DNA of 64,000 bases from Paraconexibacter algicola (GTDB lineage: Bacteria > Actinomycetota > Thermoleophilia > Solirubrobacterales > Solirubrobacteraceae). The notes under the pieces are model-generated. The model was not told the origin of the DNA. It was given only the letters and a program-made list of their open reading frames with translations, and did no database searches. The position numbers and the translations under genes were made by a program. How positions within the stretch are numbered: the first letter of the stretch is position 1; each line of letters starts with the position of its first letter. The stretch spans positions 1,302,001 to 1,366,000 of the forward strand of contig NZ_PYYB01000001.1 of the NCBI RefSeq assembly GCF_003044185.1. The letters are read 5' to 3'. Shown here piece after piece: positions 36,793 to 45,435 of this stretch.

Positions 36793-37392
36793 TCAGCCGC
36801 CGAGCGCGTAGCGCCGGATGTCGGCCGCGAGGTCGGCTTCGTCGGCGTAGAGGCCCTGCTTCGTGAAGACCTTCTCGCCGCGGGCGTCGAAGAAGATGGT
36901 GGCCGGGTAGGCGGCGCTCACGCCGAGGTCGAGCGCCGCCTTCTCGTTCGGGTCCTTGTAGCTGGGGTAGCTCACGGGGAAGTCGCCGAGGAACTCGCGC
37001 GCGTCGCCGTCGTTGTCCCCGGAGTTCAGGCCCAGGAAGGCGACCCGCTTGCCGAACTCCACCGACAGGTTCTGGAAGTGCGGGAACTCGGCGCGGCACG
37101 GACCGCACCACGACGCCCACTTGTTCACGATCACCGGGGTGCCGGCCTCGCGCAGGGCGGCGAGGCGCTGCTCGACCGCGTCGCGGCCCCCGCCGAGCAG
37201 CTGCGAGGACTGCTCGTGGATCGCCGCCAGCGGCGCCGGGGACCCGGTCAGCTCCTGCTCGATCTGGGACGGCGAGTAGCGCAGCTCGTCCTGCGACGGC
37301 GCGGCGTTGTCACTGCCCGTCTGCGAGAGCCCGACGGCGACGAGGGCGACGAGCGCCACTAGTCCCACGGCGATCAGGAGCTTGGTGCGCAT
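36793..37392 (-). CDS. TlpA/ResA-like membrane-anchored thioredoxin
   Basis: The 199-residue protein has an N-terminal membrane anchor (LLIAVGLVALVALVAVGL), an extracytoplasmic linker and a thioredoxin fold with the redox motif WCGPC in NKWASWCGPCRAEFP and a cis-Pro region AAYPATIFF. Such proteins reduce disulphides outside the membrane, for example in cytochrome c maturation. The ccm genes lie 10 kb away, so a link is possible but not shown. ATG 37392 is preferred because it begins the anchor. Confidence 0.87.
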   Translation of the reverse strand: MRTKLLIAVGLVALVALVAVGLSQTGSDNAAPSQDELRYSPSQIEQELTGSPAPLAAIHEQSSQLLGGGRDAVEQRLAALREAGTPVIVNKWASWCGPCRAEFPHFQNLSVEFGKRVAFLGLNSGDNDGDAREFLGDFPVSYPSYKDPNEKAALDLGVSAAYPATIFFDARGEKVFTKQGLYADEADLAADIRRYALGG

Positions 37393-37574
37393 GCACGCAG
37401 GATGGCAGAGGGCGAGACGCGGTCCGCCGTCAGCTATGCTCCTGGGCACCGCGGCGCGAGGGGCACGGACAGGAGCCACCCCCGCCCGCCCAGCCGGGAT
37501 CCGTCCCGGGCCGTTCCGACCGCCACGGCGAACCGTTCGCCCGACGCGGTCCCTCCCCGATTTCCGTGCCGCCC

Positions 37575-40500
37575 ATGGCCGACTCCACGATCGTGGCCTC
37601 CGAGGCCGCTGCCCTTCCCGATTCCCGCCGCGTGGCGCAGGCGGAGGAGCTGACCCGCGAGCGCTTCATCCACGAGGGCGAGACGCCCGAGGTCGCGCTC
37701 GCACCCGGCACCGCGCGCCGCCGGGCGCTCGACGCGGCACTGCTGGAGGTCGACGCCGGACGGAGCACCCCGTCGACGAAGTGGCGGCGCCGCTACTCGC
37801 TGCTGCTCGGCCTCGAGCGCGTGCTGTCCGACGACGAGCCGCGCCTGGCCGACGGCACGCTGCTGAACCCGCACCAGGTCGACGCGCTGGCCGGCACGCT
37901 GACCGCGCTGCTCGCGACGGCCCAGAGCGCCGACCTCGGGGCCGACGAGGCCGACGAGATCGAGGTCGCCGCCCCGGTCTTCGCGGTCGACGACCACGCC
38001 GAGGCGGAGGCGCGCGCGGCCGCCGCGGCGCTCGAGCAGGAGCTCGAGGGCTACGACATCGACGACGCGTTCGCGCTCGACGAGGACGACGAGGACGACC
38101 ACGCCGCCGCGAAGTCCGAGGACGAGGACGACGCCGCCGACGAGGACGTCGACGAGGACATCGACCGCGTCGCGCTCGACGACCCCAACGCGCACAAGCG
38201 GTTCTGGTTCGAGCACGCCACGGGCGCCGGCAAGACGGTCGCCGCGATGGGGTTCGTCGCCGCCACCCGCACCGGCGGCGTCCTGATCCTCACGCACCGC
38301 CGCAACCTCGTCGACCAGTTCCTCGGCGAGCTGCGCACCCGCGGCTACGGCGACCGCGAGTCGCCGCCGCTGCTCGGGGGCGACGGCGTCGAGGCGGGAA
38401 ACGGGCCGGTCACGGTCGAGACCTATCAGTGGTTCGTGCGCAACGCGGGCCGCATCTCGCCCGCCTACACGGTCGTCATCTGCGACGAGGCCCACACCGC
38501 GCTGGGCGAGAAGACCTCGCAGGCGATCCGCGAGTGGACCGGCCCGGTCTTCATCGGCATGACCGCGACGGGCGCGCTGATCGCCCGCCACGTCACCGAC
38601 CTCTTCCCGACGCAGACCTCCCGCTTCGACCTCGCGCAGGCCGCGCGCCGCGGCGTCATCGCGCCGCTGCGCTGCCTGCGGATCCCGCCCGGCGTCGGGG
38701 TGAAGACGATCGCGAAGGTGCCGCTGCGCAAGGGCGACGTCGACGTCGAGTTCGACCAGGACCTCCTCGCCGAGCTGCTGGACCAGCTGCCGTTCAACAT
38801 GGCGATCGCCGACCTCTACAAGACGCGCTTCAACGGCGTCCCCGGGGTCGTCTACGCGGCGGGCGTGCGCCACGCGTCCAACGTCGCCGAGGCCTTCCGC
38901 GACGCCGGCATCAAGGCCGAGGCGGTCTCCGGCGAGACGAAGAAGCGCGACCTCGCCGAGATCCTCGCCCGCTACGAGCGCGGGGACATCGACGTCCTCG
39001 TCAACGCGCAGCTGCTCGCCGAGGGCTGGAACTCCCCGCGCGCGACCGTCTGCATGCACCTGGCGCCGACCGCGTCCAAGCGCATCTACCAGCAGCGCGT
39101 CGGCCGCGTCACGCGCCGCCATCCGGGCAAGGAGGCCGGGGTCGTCGTCGACTTCGTCGCGCCCGCCACCCGCCACGACGACCCGGTCGTCACCCTGCAC
39201 TCGCTGCTGGACCGCGACGTCTACCGCGGCGGCGCGATCGTCGTCGGCCCGGTGCGCCGCGGCCGCGGTCGGCGCGTGCGCGTCGAGCGCCGCGTCATCC
39301 CCGTGTGCGCCGAGGAGGCCCGCCGCCACGAGGTCTTCGAGCGCGAGCTCTGGCGGATCGCCGTCGAGCACCTCGAGTGGGGCGAGCAGCACATGTGGGC
39401 CGCGCTGGCCGGGGCGCGCGTGCAGTCCGGCGGCTGGCGCCGCGCCCGGGCGATGCTCCACTTCGATCGCACCGGCGAGCTCAAGCGCCAGTTCCTCGTC
39501 AACACGGTCAAGCGCAACGCCTCCTCGCAGCTGCGGATCCGCGCGCTGCAGGAGATCGCCGCCTCGCGCGACCCGGAGGCGTTCGACGTCGCGCACGACG
39601 AGGTCGGCACCTGGGCCCGCGACGCGCGCCGCGAGGGCACGAAGGTGCTGCTGCAGGCGCTGACCGAGAAGCGCATCGGCCGTCGCGACCAGAACAACGC
39701 CTGGATCTGGCGGCTGGCGGAGTACACGCGCGAGCTGCACGAGGAGTACGCCGTCCAGCGCTGGCCGGAGACGAAGCGGCTGCTCGGCCTGCTCGTCAAC
39801 TCGGCCGGTGGTGCGCACGCGCGCAACGCGCGGCGGCTGGTCCAGGTCGCCAAGACGAAGGACCGCCGCCTGAGCGCCGCGATCCTCGCCGCTGCGGTGG
39901 CCCACACGCCCGAGGCGGAGTCGGTGCTGCGTGACGCGCGGACGCGGATGTCGCGCAAGCCCAGCGCCCTGTCGCGCGAGCTGCTGCGCAACTTCCCCAA
40001 GGCCAAGCGCGGCCGGCGGCGCCGCAAGAAGAAGGGTGCGGGCGGCGCGGAGGCGGCTGCGGCGCCCGAGGCGGTCGCCGCGGCGACCGTCGAGTCCGGG
40101 CCCGACGTCGTCGACCTGATCGCCGACGCGGCCGCGACGCTGCCGAAGGCCCGCCGCAGCGCGAAGCCCGTCGCGCCCGTCGAGGCGCCCGCCGCCGACG
40201 GCGACCAGGACGCGGACGGCCTGCCGCTGCGCTCGCGCCAGCCCCGGCGGCCCGTGAAGGTCACCAACGAGCAGCCCGAGGTCGAGCCGCCGAAGCCCGA
40301 CCGCTCGGCGGACGGGACCGTCGTGCAGCGGCCGGTCGCGCTGCGCAAGGTCACGATCACGCCCGACGAGGACGAGCAGCCGACGCCACGGCGCCGGTCC
40401 GGGTCGCGCCGGCGCAAGGGCGCCGCCAAGGACGCTGCCGCCGAGGCGCCCGCCGCGACCGAGGAGGCCCCGACGTCCAAGCGCGCCCGGCGGCGCCGCG

Positions 40501-41048
40501 CGAAGAGCTCCGCGCAGGCGGACGCGGCCGAGCCGGAGACCGGCGCCTCGTCGCCGGACCCCGCCGAGACGCCGGCGACGCGCACGACGGCGAAGCGCAA
40601 GGCCGCCGCGTCCGGCGGCGAGGACGCGCCCGCCCCTGCGTCGCGCAGGCGCGCGACGCAGGCGAGCGACGGCGACGCCCCGGCCCCCGCCCGGAAGGCC
40701 GCGACGAAGGCGAGCGACGGCGACGCGCCGGCCCCCGCGACGCGCAAGCGCGCGACGAAGAAGACCGACGGTGACGCCCCGGCCCGCGCCCGCAAGGCGG
40801 CGGCGAAGGCGACCGACGGTGACGCTCCGGCCTCTGCGACCCGCAGGCGCGCGACGAAGAAGACCGACGGTGACGCTCCGGCCCCCGTGAAGGCGCGCGC
40901 GACGAAGGCCGCCGCGCCCGCGGCCGACGCGGACGCCGAGGCGCTGCGCCGCAAGCGCTCCGAGGCCGCGAAGAAGGCCGCGGCCACGCGCAAGGCCAAC
41001 GCCGCGCGCAAGGCGGCCGAAGCCGCCGCGGCCGCGACCGACGGCTAG
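37575..41048 (+). CDS. Large DEAH-type superfamily 2 helicase with acidic insertion and H1-like tail
   Basis: The 1157-residue protein has SF2 motifs: a Q-like LLNPHQVDAL (about 96-105), Walker A HATGAGKT (about 213-220), DEAH at about 304, MTATG, and motif VI QQRVGRVTRRHPG (about 506). The first and second are normally about 25 residues apart; here about 110 residues intervene, including an Asp/Glu tract (about 168-197). After the helicase core comes a helical region (about 570-810) and a 340-residue disordered tail rich in Lys, Arg, Ala and Pro, with six near-repeats containing DGDAPAPA and ending in KKAAATRKANAARKAAEAA, like histone H1 or bacterial Hc1 tails. A nucleic-acid remodelling role is inferred; the exact function is unknown. 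Confidence 0.8.
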   Translation: MADSTIVASEAAALPDSRRVAQAEELTRERFIHEGETPEVALAPGTARRRALDAALLEVDAGRSTPSTKWRRRYSLLLGLERVLSDDEPRLADGTLLNPHQVDALAGTLTALLATAQSADLGADEADEIEVAAPVFAVDDHAEAEARAAAAALEQELEGYDIDDAFALDEDDEDDHAAAKSEDEDDAADEDVDEDIDRVALDDPNAHKRFWFEHATGAGKTVAAMGFVAATRTGGVLILTHRRNLVDQFLGELRTRGYGDRESPPLLGGDGVEAGNGPVTVETYQWFVRNAGRISPAYTVVICDEAHTALGEKTSQAIREWTGPVFIGMTATGALIARHVTDLFPTQTSRFDLAQAARRGVIAPLRCLRIPPGVGVKTIAKVPLRKGDVDVEFDQDLLAELLDQLPFNMAIADLYKTRFNGVPGVVYAAGVRHASNVAEAFRDAGIKAEAVSGETKKRDLAEILARYERGDIDVLVNAQLLAEGWNSPRATVCMHLAPTASKRIYQQRVGRVTRRHPGKEAGVVVDFVAPATRHDDPVVTLHSLLDRDVYRGGAIVVGPVRRGRGRRVRVERRVIPVCAEEARRHEVFERELWRIAVEHLEWGEQHMWAALAGARVQSGGWRRARAMLHFDRTGELKRQFLVNTVKRNASSQLRIRALQEIAASRDPEAFDVAHDEVGTWARDARREGTKVLLQALTEKRIGRRDQNNAWIWRLAEYTRELHEEYAVQRWPETKRLLGLLVNSAGGAHARNARRLVQVAKTKDRRLSAAILAAAVAHTPEAESVLRDARTRMSRKPSALSRELLRNFPKAKRGRRRRKKKGAGGAEAAAAPEAVAAATVESGPDVVDLIADAAATLPKARRSAKPVAPVEAPAADGDQDADGLPLRSRQPRRPVKVTNEQPEVEPPKPDRSADGTVVQRPVALRKVTITPDEDEQPTPRRRSGSRRRKGAAKDAAAEAPAATEEAPTSKRARRRRAKSSAQADAAEPETGASSPDPAETPATRTTAKRKAAASGGEDAPAPASRRRATQASDGDAPAPARKAATKASDGDAPAPATRKRATKKTDGDAPARARKAAAKATDGDAPASATRRRATKKTDGDAPAPVKARATKAAAPAADADAEALRRKRSEAAKKAAATRKANAARKAAEAAAAATDG
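40620..40905 (+). repeat. Imperfect tandem repeat inside the helicase tail
   Basis: Six units of about 48-51 bp encode variants of DAPAPATRKRATKKTDG. The units alternate between SRRRAT/TRKRAT and ARKAAT forms. Such a tract can expand or contract by recombination without breaking the frame. Confidence 0.7.
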
Positions 41049-41239
41049 CGCGGCTTCGCGCCGCCGGGCTGCTTGAGCGCCTCGGCGGCCGCCTTGGCCT
41101 TGTCCTTCGTCGTGCCCTTGCTCTTGGCGATGTCCTTGAGCTCGTTGAGGTCCTGCTTGAGGGCCTCCTGGCCGCCGCGCTTCTCGATCACGGCGTCGGC
41201 CTGCTTCTTGGCCTTCCCGAGCATGCTCTTGAGGTTCAT
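41045..41239 (-). CDS. Small basic helical protein (MT0933-like antitoxin possible)
   Basis: The 64-residue product starts MNLKSMLGKAKKQADAVIEK and is Lys/Ala/Glu-rich and probably all helix. It resembles in composition the small MT0933/Rv0909-type antitoxin-like proteins, but the match is weak and no toxin gene is adjacent. TAGCCT (41246-41251, minus) is 6 nt before the ATG. Its stop and the helicase stop share a CTAG. Confidence 0.5.
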   Translation of the reverse strand: MNLKSMLGKAKKQADAVIEKRGGQEALKQDLNELKDIAKSKGTTKDKAKAAAEALKQPGGAKPR

Positions 41240-41248
41240 CCCTCGAGG

Positions 41249-41968
41249 CTAGCGCGACCGCTCCAGGTGGACCTCACCTGCGTCCAGCGCGGTGCGCCCG
41301 CCGCCCGGCAGGGCGACGACGAGCCGGCCGAGCCCGTCGATCCCCGAGGCGATGCCGTGCCCCTGCGCCCAGCGCACCTCGCGACCCGCGAGCCCGTCGC
41401 GGGCGCGCCAGCGGTCCAGCAGCGCATCGGACGGCAGTCCGAGCGCAGCGTCGAGCGCGTCCAGCAGGGACGCGAGCACCGTCTCGAGCTCGCCCGGCGA
41501 GCGCTCCATCGAGGCCGCCGTCGCGTGCAGCTCCGGTGGCAGGTCCGCGACCCGCACCGCGACGTTCAGCCCGATCCCGATGATCGCCCAGCCCTCCTGC
41601 GGGCGCCCCTCGCAGAGGATCCCCGCGACCTTCCGGCCCGGCCCCGCGTCCGTGTCGTCCCCGGGCAGCAGGACGTCGTTGGGCCACTTGATGCGCGCCG
41701 CCTCCCCGACGACGTCGGTCACCGCCACGGCCGCCGCCAGCGGCAGCAGCGCGAAGCGGTCGCCCGCCCCGCGGACGACGACGCTCATCAGCAGCGCGTG
41801 CCCGGCCGGGGCCGACCAGGTGCGGCCCTGCCGGCCGCGCCCGGCGCTCTGCGCCCCGGCGGTGACGAGCGTGCCGTGCGGCGCGCCCGCGACGGCCAGC
41901 TCGCGCGCGCGGTCGTTCGTCGAGGTGGTCTCGCGCAGGTGCAGCCGCGGGGTCCCCAGCGCGGTCAC
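41249..41968 (-). CDS. birA: Biotin-protein ligase
   Basis: BirA attaches biotin to acyl-CoA carboxylases. The 239-residue protein has the catalytic loop QSAGRGRQGRTW, the KWPNDVLL motif and GIGLNV. It lacks an N-terminal DNA-binding domain, so it is a ligase only, not a repressor. The ATG overlaps the stop of the SAM hydrolase gene. Confidence 0.93.
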   Translation of the reverse strand: MTALGTPRLHLRETTSTNDRARELAVAGAPHGTLVTAGAQSAGRGRQGRTWSAPAGHALLMSVVVRGAGDRFALLPLAAAVAVTDVVGEAARIKWPNDVLLPGDDTDAGPGRKVAGILCEGRPQEGWAIIGIGLNVAVRVADLPPELHATAASMERSPGELETVLASLLDALDAALGLPSDALLDRWRARDGLAGREVRWAQGHGIASGIDGLGRLVVALPGGGRTALDAGEVHLERSR

Positions 41969-42759
41969 GCCGGTGAGATCCGGACCTCGGCGTCGAGCTC
42001 GAGCCCCAGCGCGTCCCGGGCCGAGCCGCGGTTCACGGCCAGGGCGAGCGTGCGGTACGCGTCCTCGTAGACGAGCAGCCCGCCCGCCTCGACGTCGGCG
42101 AACGTCGTCGCGTAGCGGGCGTCGCGGCCGTTGACGCGCACCGGGGTGCCCAGGCGCAGCCCCGACCCCGTCAGCTCCTCGTGCTCGACGTCGAGCGTCA
42201 CGTTGCCGAAGCGATCGAACGCGATCGCGTGCGCCACCAGCCCGTCCCCGTCGGCCATCGCCAGCGGCATGCCGATCAGCAGGATCTCGTCGGCGTCCAG
42301 CGGCTCCCCGGCGGCCGCGAGCGGCTCCCCGGCGGCGATCGCCGCGGCCACGGGCGCGAACACGTCACGGCCGTGGAACGTGGCGGCCGCGGCCTCCAGG
42401 CGGTGCGGCGACCGCGTCACGTCGACCGCCTCGACCACGCCGCCGAAGCGCTGCGCCGCGAGCGACAGCAGCCCGTTGTCCGGCCCGACGAGCACCCGGT
42501 CCTCGTCGGCGCAGCGCAGCGCCACCGCGCGACGCTGGGTGCCGACCTCCGGGTCGACGACCGCCAGGTGCACGCCGGGCGGGAAGTACGGCAGGGCGCG
42601 GCGCAGCACCAGCGCGCCGGTGCGGACGTCGTGGCGCGGGATCCCGTGCGTCACGTCGATGACGCGGACGTCCGGGGCGATGCGGGCGATCACGCCGTGG
42701 CACACGCCGACGAAGTCGTCGTCGAGGCCGTAGTCGGAGAGGAAGGTGAGGAGCGTCAT
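41965..42759 (-). CDS. SAM hydroxide adenosyltransferase (DUF62 family)
   Basis: The 264-residue protein belongs to the family that hydrolyses S-adenosylmethionine to adenosine and methionine: TFLSDYGLDDDFVGVCHGV, DVTHGIPRHDVRTGA, VVDPEVGT, GPDNGLL and FDRFGNVTLD. Related enzymes make fluorinated or chlorinated products, but the actinobacterial hydrolases are common. TAGGAT (42769-42774, minus) is 9 nt before the ATG. It is coupled to birA by ATGA. Confidence 0.92.
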   Translation of the reverse strand: MTLLTFLSDYGLDDDFVGVCHGVIARIAPDVRVIDVTHGIPRHDVRTGALVLRRALPYFPPGVHLAVVDPEVGTQRRAVALRCADEDRVLVGPDNGLLSLAAQRFGGVVEAVDVTRSPHRLEAAAATFHGRDVFAPVAAAIAAGEPLAAAGEPLDADEILLIGMPLAMADGDGLVAHAIAFDRFGNVTLDVEHEELTGSGLRLGTPVRVNGRDARYATTFADVEAGGLLVYEDAYRTLALAVNRGSARDALGLELDAEVRISPA

Positions 42760-42802
42760 GCGCAGCCGATCCTAGCCGCGCCGGGTTCGTGCCCCGCAAG
42801 CA

Positions 42803-42859
42803 GCGGGAGCGGCCGCGCCCCGAGGGTCCAGTCCCGAGACGCGGCCGCTGAAATCCCGC
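42803..42859. repeat. Strong stem-loop in the heme operon/SAM hydrolase gap
   Basis: AGCGGCCGCG (42808-42817) pairs perfectly with CGCGGCCGCT (42840-42849). Outer GCGGGA and TCCCGC extend the stem across a 4-nt bulge. No U-run follows on either strand. Confidence 0.6.
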
Positions 42860-42903
42860 AAATGACGCACGCGCGGAGGTTCCAAGACCGCAGTGCGATG
42901 CAC

Positions 42904-42933
42904 ATGGTCAGGGGGTCAGCGGTCCCCGACCAT
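42904..42933. repeat. Second stem-loop downstream of cobA-hemD
   Basis: ATGGTC-A-GGGG (42904-42914) pairs with CCCCGACCAT (42924-42933), a 10-bp stem with one bulged A and a 9-nt loop. On the minus strand it begins about 73 nt after the cobA-hemD stop. It could be a terminator without a U-tract or part of a structured RNA. Confidence 0.55.
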
Positions 42934-43006
42934 CCGTTGCAACACGGTTCTTACCCCACAGTTGGCCGATCTCACCCAGATTTCTCAAGCTGGCGCGTCA
43001 GCGTCA

Positions 43007-44530
43007 TTATTCGGGGGGATCTGCGACACCCTGCGGTGGAACGGCAACGGCGCCTGCATCCGCGACGAGCGCCGCGATCAGCCCGTCCGGATCGTGCTGC
43101 GTCGCCTCGACGTGCGGCGTCAGCCCGTGCGCCCGCAGCGCCTCCGACGTGACCGGGCCGATCGACGCCAGCCGCGCGCTGCAGCCCGCCACGAGCGCGG
43201 CATCCCCGACCGCCTCGACGAAGAACCGCACGCTGCTCGCGCTCGTGAAGGTGATGTAGTCGGCGTCCAGCGCGGCCGTCCGCGCAGCGTCGTCCAGCGG
43301 CTCGGCGACCGTGCGGTACAGCGGCAGGATCTCGACCTCCGCCCCGCGCTCGCGCAGCGCGTCCGGCAGGACGTCCCGCGCCTCCTCCGCCCGCGCGATC
43401 AGCGCGCGCGTGACCGGCACCTCGCGCAACGCCTCCACGAGCGACTCGGCGATCGACCGCGGCGGCACGACGTCCGCCTCGATCCCGCCGGCGCGTAGCG
43501 CCCGCGCGGTCCCCGGTCCGATCGCCGCGATCCGCGGGCCCGCCAGGGCGCGCGCGTCCCGCACGCTCTCCAGCAGCCGCGCCGCGCCGTTGGGACTCGT
43601 CACGCAGACGAGGTCGAACTCCTGCAGCGCCGGCACCGTCACCGGCAGCGGCTCGATCCGGATCGCGGGCGCCTCGACCGCCGTCGCGCCCAGCGCCCGC
43701 AGCCGACCCGCCAGGGCGCTGGCCTGCGCGCGGGCGCGCGTCACGGCGATCGTGCGACCCGCCAGCGGTCGCGCCTGCTCGAGCCACGCGAGCTCGTCCC
43801 CGAGCGCCGCGACGTCCCCGATCACCGTGATCGCCGGGGCGCGCATGCCCTCCTCCACCGCGCGCTGCGGCAGCGTCCCGAGCGTCGCGACGAGCGACCG
43901 CTGGTCGCCGAAGGTGCCGCGCATGACGATCGCGGCGGGCTGCTCGGCGGGCCGGCCGCCCGCGATCAGCTGCTCGCTGATGCGCGGCAGCTGCTTGACG
44001 CCCATGTAGAAGACGAGCGTGCCCGGGAACGCCGCCAGCGCCGGCCAGTCCACCTGCGTCTCCGGCTTGGCTGGGTCCTCGTGCCCGGTCACGAACGCCA
44101 CCGCCGGCGCCAGACGCCGCTGCGTGACCGGGATGCCCGCGTAGGCGGGCGCCGCCACGCCGGAGGTCACCGCCGGCACCACCTCGAACGGCACGCCGGC
44201 CGCCCGGCACGCCTGGGCCTCCTCGCCGCCGCGCCCGAAGACGAACGGGTCGCCGCCCTTCAGCCGCACGACCGACCGGCCGTCCAGCGCGTGCTGCACC
44301 ACCAGCGCGGTGGTGTGCTCCTGGGGCACCTGCTTGCCGCCGCCGATCTTGCCGACGTCGACGAGCTCCGCGTCCGGACGGCAGCCGTCCAGGGCGTCCG
44401 CCGGGATGAGTTTGTCGAAGAGGACGACGTCCGCGCTCTCCAGCAGCTCCAGCGCCCGCACGGTCATCAGGCCGCGGTCGCCGGGACCGGCGCCGACGAG
44501 ATAGGCGGTGCCGGGGACGGCGGCGCTCAC
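43007..44530 (-). CDS. cobA-hemD: Fused uroporphyrinogen-III C-methyltransferase/uroporphyrinogen-III synthase
   Basis: The 507-residue fusion joins two activities. Residues about 1-245 are the SAM-dependent methyltransferase (VGAGPGDRGLMTVRALELL, VRLKGGDPFVFGRGGEE, VVPAVTSGVAAPAYAGIPVT), which makes precorrin-2. The rest is uroporphyrinogen-III synthase (TVAVTRA-type start read here as TIAVTRARAQ, VCVTSPNGA, DYITFTSASSV), which closes the tetrapyrrole ring. Such fusions are common in actinobacteria and clostridia. The GTG start overlaps the hemC stop. With the precorrin-2 dehydrogenase of the same operon, siroheme can be made. Confidence 0.93.
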   Translation of the reverse strand: MSAAVPGTAYLVGAGPGDRGLMTVRALELLESADVVLFDKLIPADALDGCRPDAELVDVGKIGGGKQVPQEHTTALVVQHALDGRSVVRLKGGDPFVFGRGGEEAQACRAAGVPFEVVPAVTSGVAAPAYAGIPVTQRRLAPAVAFVTGHEDPAKPETQVDWPALAAFPGTLVFYMGVKQLPRISEQLIAGGRPAEQPAAIVMRGTFGDQRSLVATLGTLPQRAVEEGMRAPAITVIGDVAALGDELAWLEQARPLAGRTIAVTRARAQASALAGRLRALGATAVEAPAIRIEPLPVTVPALQEFDLVCVTSPNGAARLLESVRDARALAGPRIAAIGPGTARALRAGGIEADVVPPRSIAESLVEALREVPVTRALIARAEEARDVLPDALRERGAEVEILPLYRTVAEPLDDAARTAALDADYITFTSASSVRFFVEAVGDAALVAGCSARLASIGPVTSEALRAHGLTPHVEATQHDPDGLIAALVADAGAVAVPPQGVADPPE

Positions 44531-45435
44531 GACAGGACCTCCGGGGTCTGGTCCAGCAGGGCACGGGCCCCGGCGGCGAGCAGGCGCTCGCCCAGCCGGC
44601 GGCCCAGGTCGGCGGGCAGCTCGCCGGGCCCCGCCTGCAGCACGTCGGTGACGACCGCGCTGCCGTCGGGGGCGCCGACCCAGCCGTGCAGCTCCAGGCG
44701 GTCCTCGTCGCCACGCACCGCCCGGGCGCCGACCGCGCTGTGGCAGTCCGCCCCGAGGGTCCGGACGGCCTCGCGCTCGGCGGCGAGCGTGTCGTGCGCG
44801 TCGCGGTCGCTCAGCGCGTCGAGGGCGGCGCGGGTGGCCGTGTCGTCGGCCCGGCACTCCAGGGCCAGGCTGCCCTGGCCCGCGGCGGGCACGAACGTCC
44901 GGGCGGGCAGCGGCGTGCCGACCGCGTCGAGGTCGTGACCGAGCCGTCGCAGGCCGGCCGCGGCGAGCACGATCGCCGCGAGGTCGCCGCGCTCCAGCAG
45001 GGCCAGGCGCGTCCCGACGTTGCCGCGGATCTCCACGATCTCGAGGTCCGGGCGCGCCGCACGCAGCAGCGCGGCGCGGCGCAGGCTGCTCGTGCCGACC
45101 CGCGCGCCCGGCGGCAGCTCCTCGACCGTCCCCGCCACGACGCCGCGCGCCGTGCAGAGGACGTCCCGCGGATCCTCGCGGGCCGGGACGCCCGCGATCA
45201 CGAGACCGTCGGGCAACGTCGTGGGGACGTCCTTGGCGGAGTGCACGCACGCGTCGACGCGCCCGTCCAGCAGCGCGAGCTCGAGCTCCTTGACCCACTT
45301 CTCCTTGTCCGGCGCGGCCCGGTCGCGGTCCCCGGTCGTCGTCACCTCGACGAGCTCGACGTCACCGCCCAGCAGCGACGCGACGTGGTGCGCCTGCGCG
45401 AGCGCGAGCGGGCTCGCGCGGGTGCCGATCCTCAC
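44527..45435 (-). CDS. hemC: Porphobilinogen deaminase
   Basis: HemC joins four porphobilinogens into hydroxymethylbilane. The 302-residue protein starts RIGTRASPLALAQA and has VHSAKDVPT, the GTSSLRRAALL segment, RGNVGTRL and GADCHSAVGA with the cofactor-binding Cys. Its GTG start overlaps the hemA stop and its stop overlaps the cobA-hemD start. Confidence 0.96.
   Translation of the reverse strand: MRIGTRASPLALAQAHHVASLLGGDVELVEVTTTGDRDRAAPDKEKWVKELELALLDGRVDACVHSAKDVPTTLPDGLVIAGVPAREDPRDVLCTARGVVAGTVEELPPGARVGTSSLRRAALLRAARPDLEIVEIRGNVGTRLALLERGDLAAIVLAAAGLRRLGHDLDAVGTPLPARTFVPAAGQGSLALECRADDTATRAALDALSDRDAHDTLAAEREAVRTLGADCHSAVGARAVRGDEDRLELHGWVGAPDGSAVVTDVLQAGPGELPADLGRRLGERLLAAGARALLDQTPEVLS

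Noticed and set aside
40620-40905. CRISPR-like array
   Set aside because: The repeats are in frame, have no spacers and encode a Lys/Ala/Pro protein tail; no other spaced repeat array was seen in the window.
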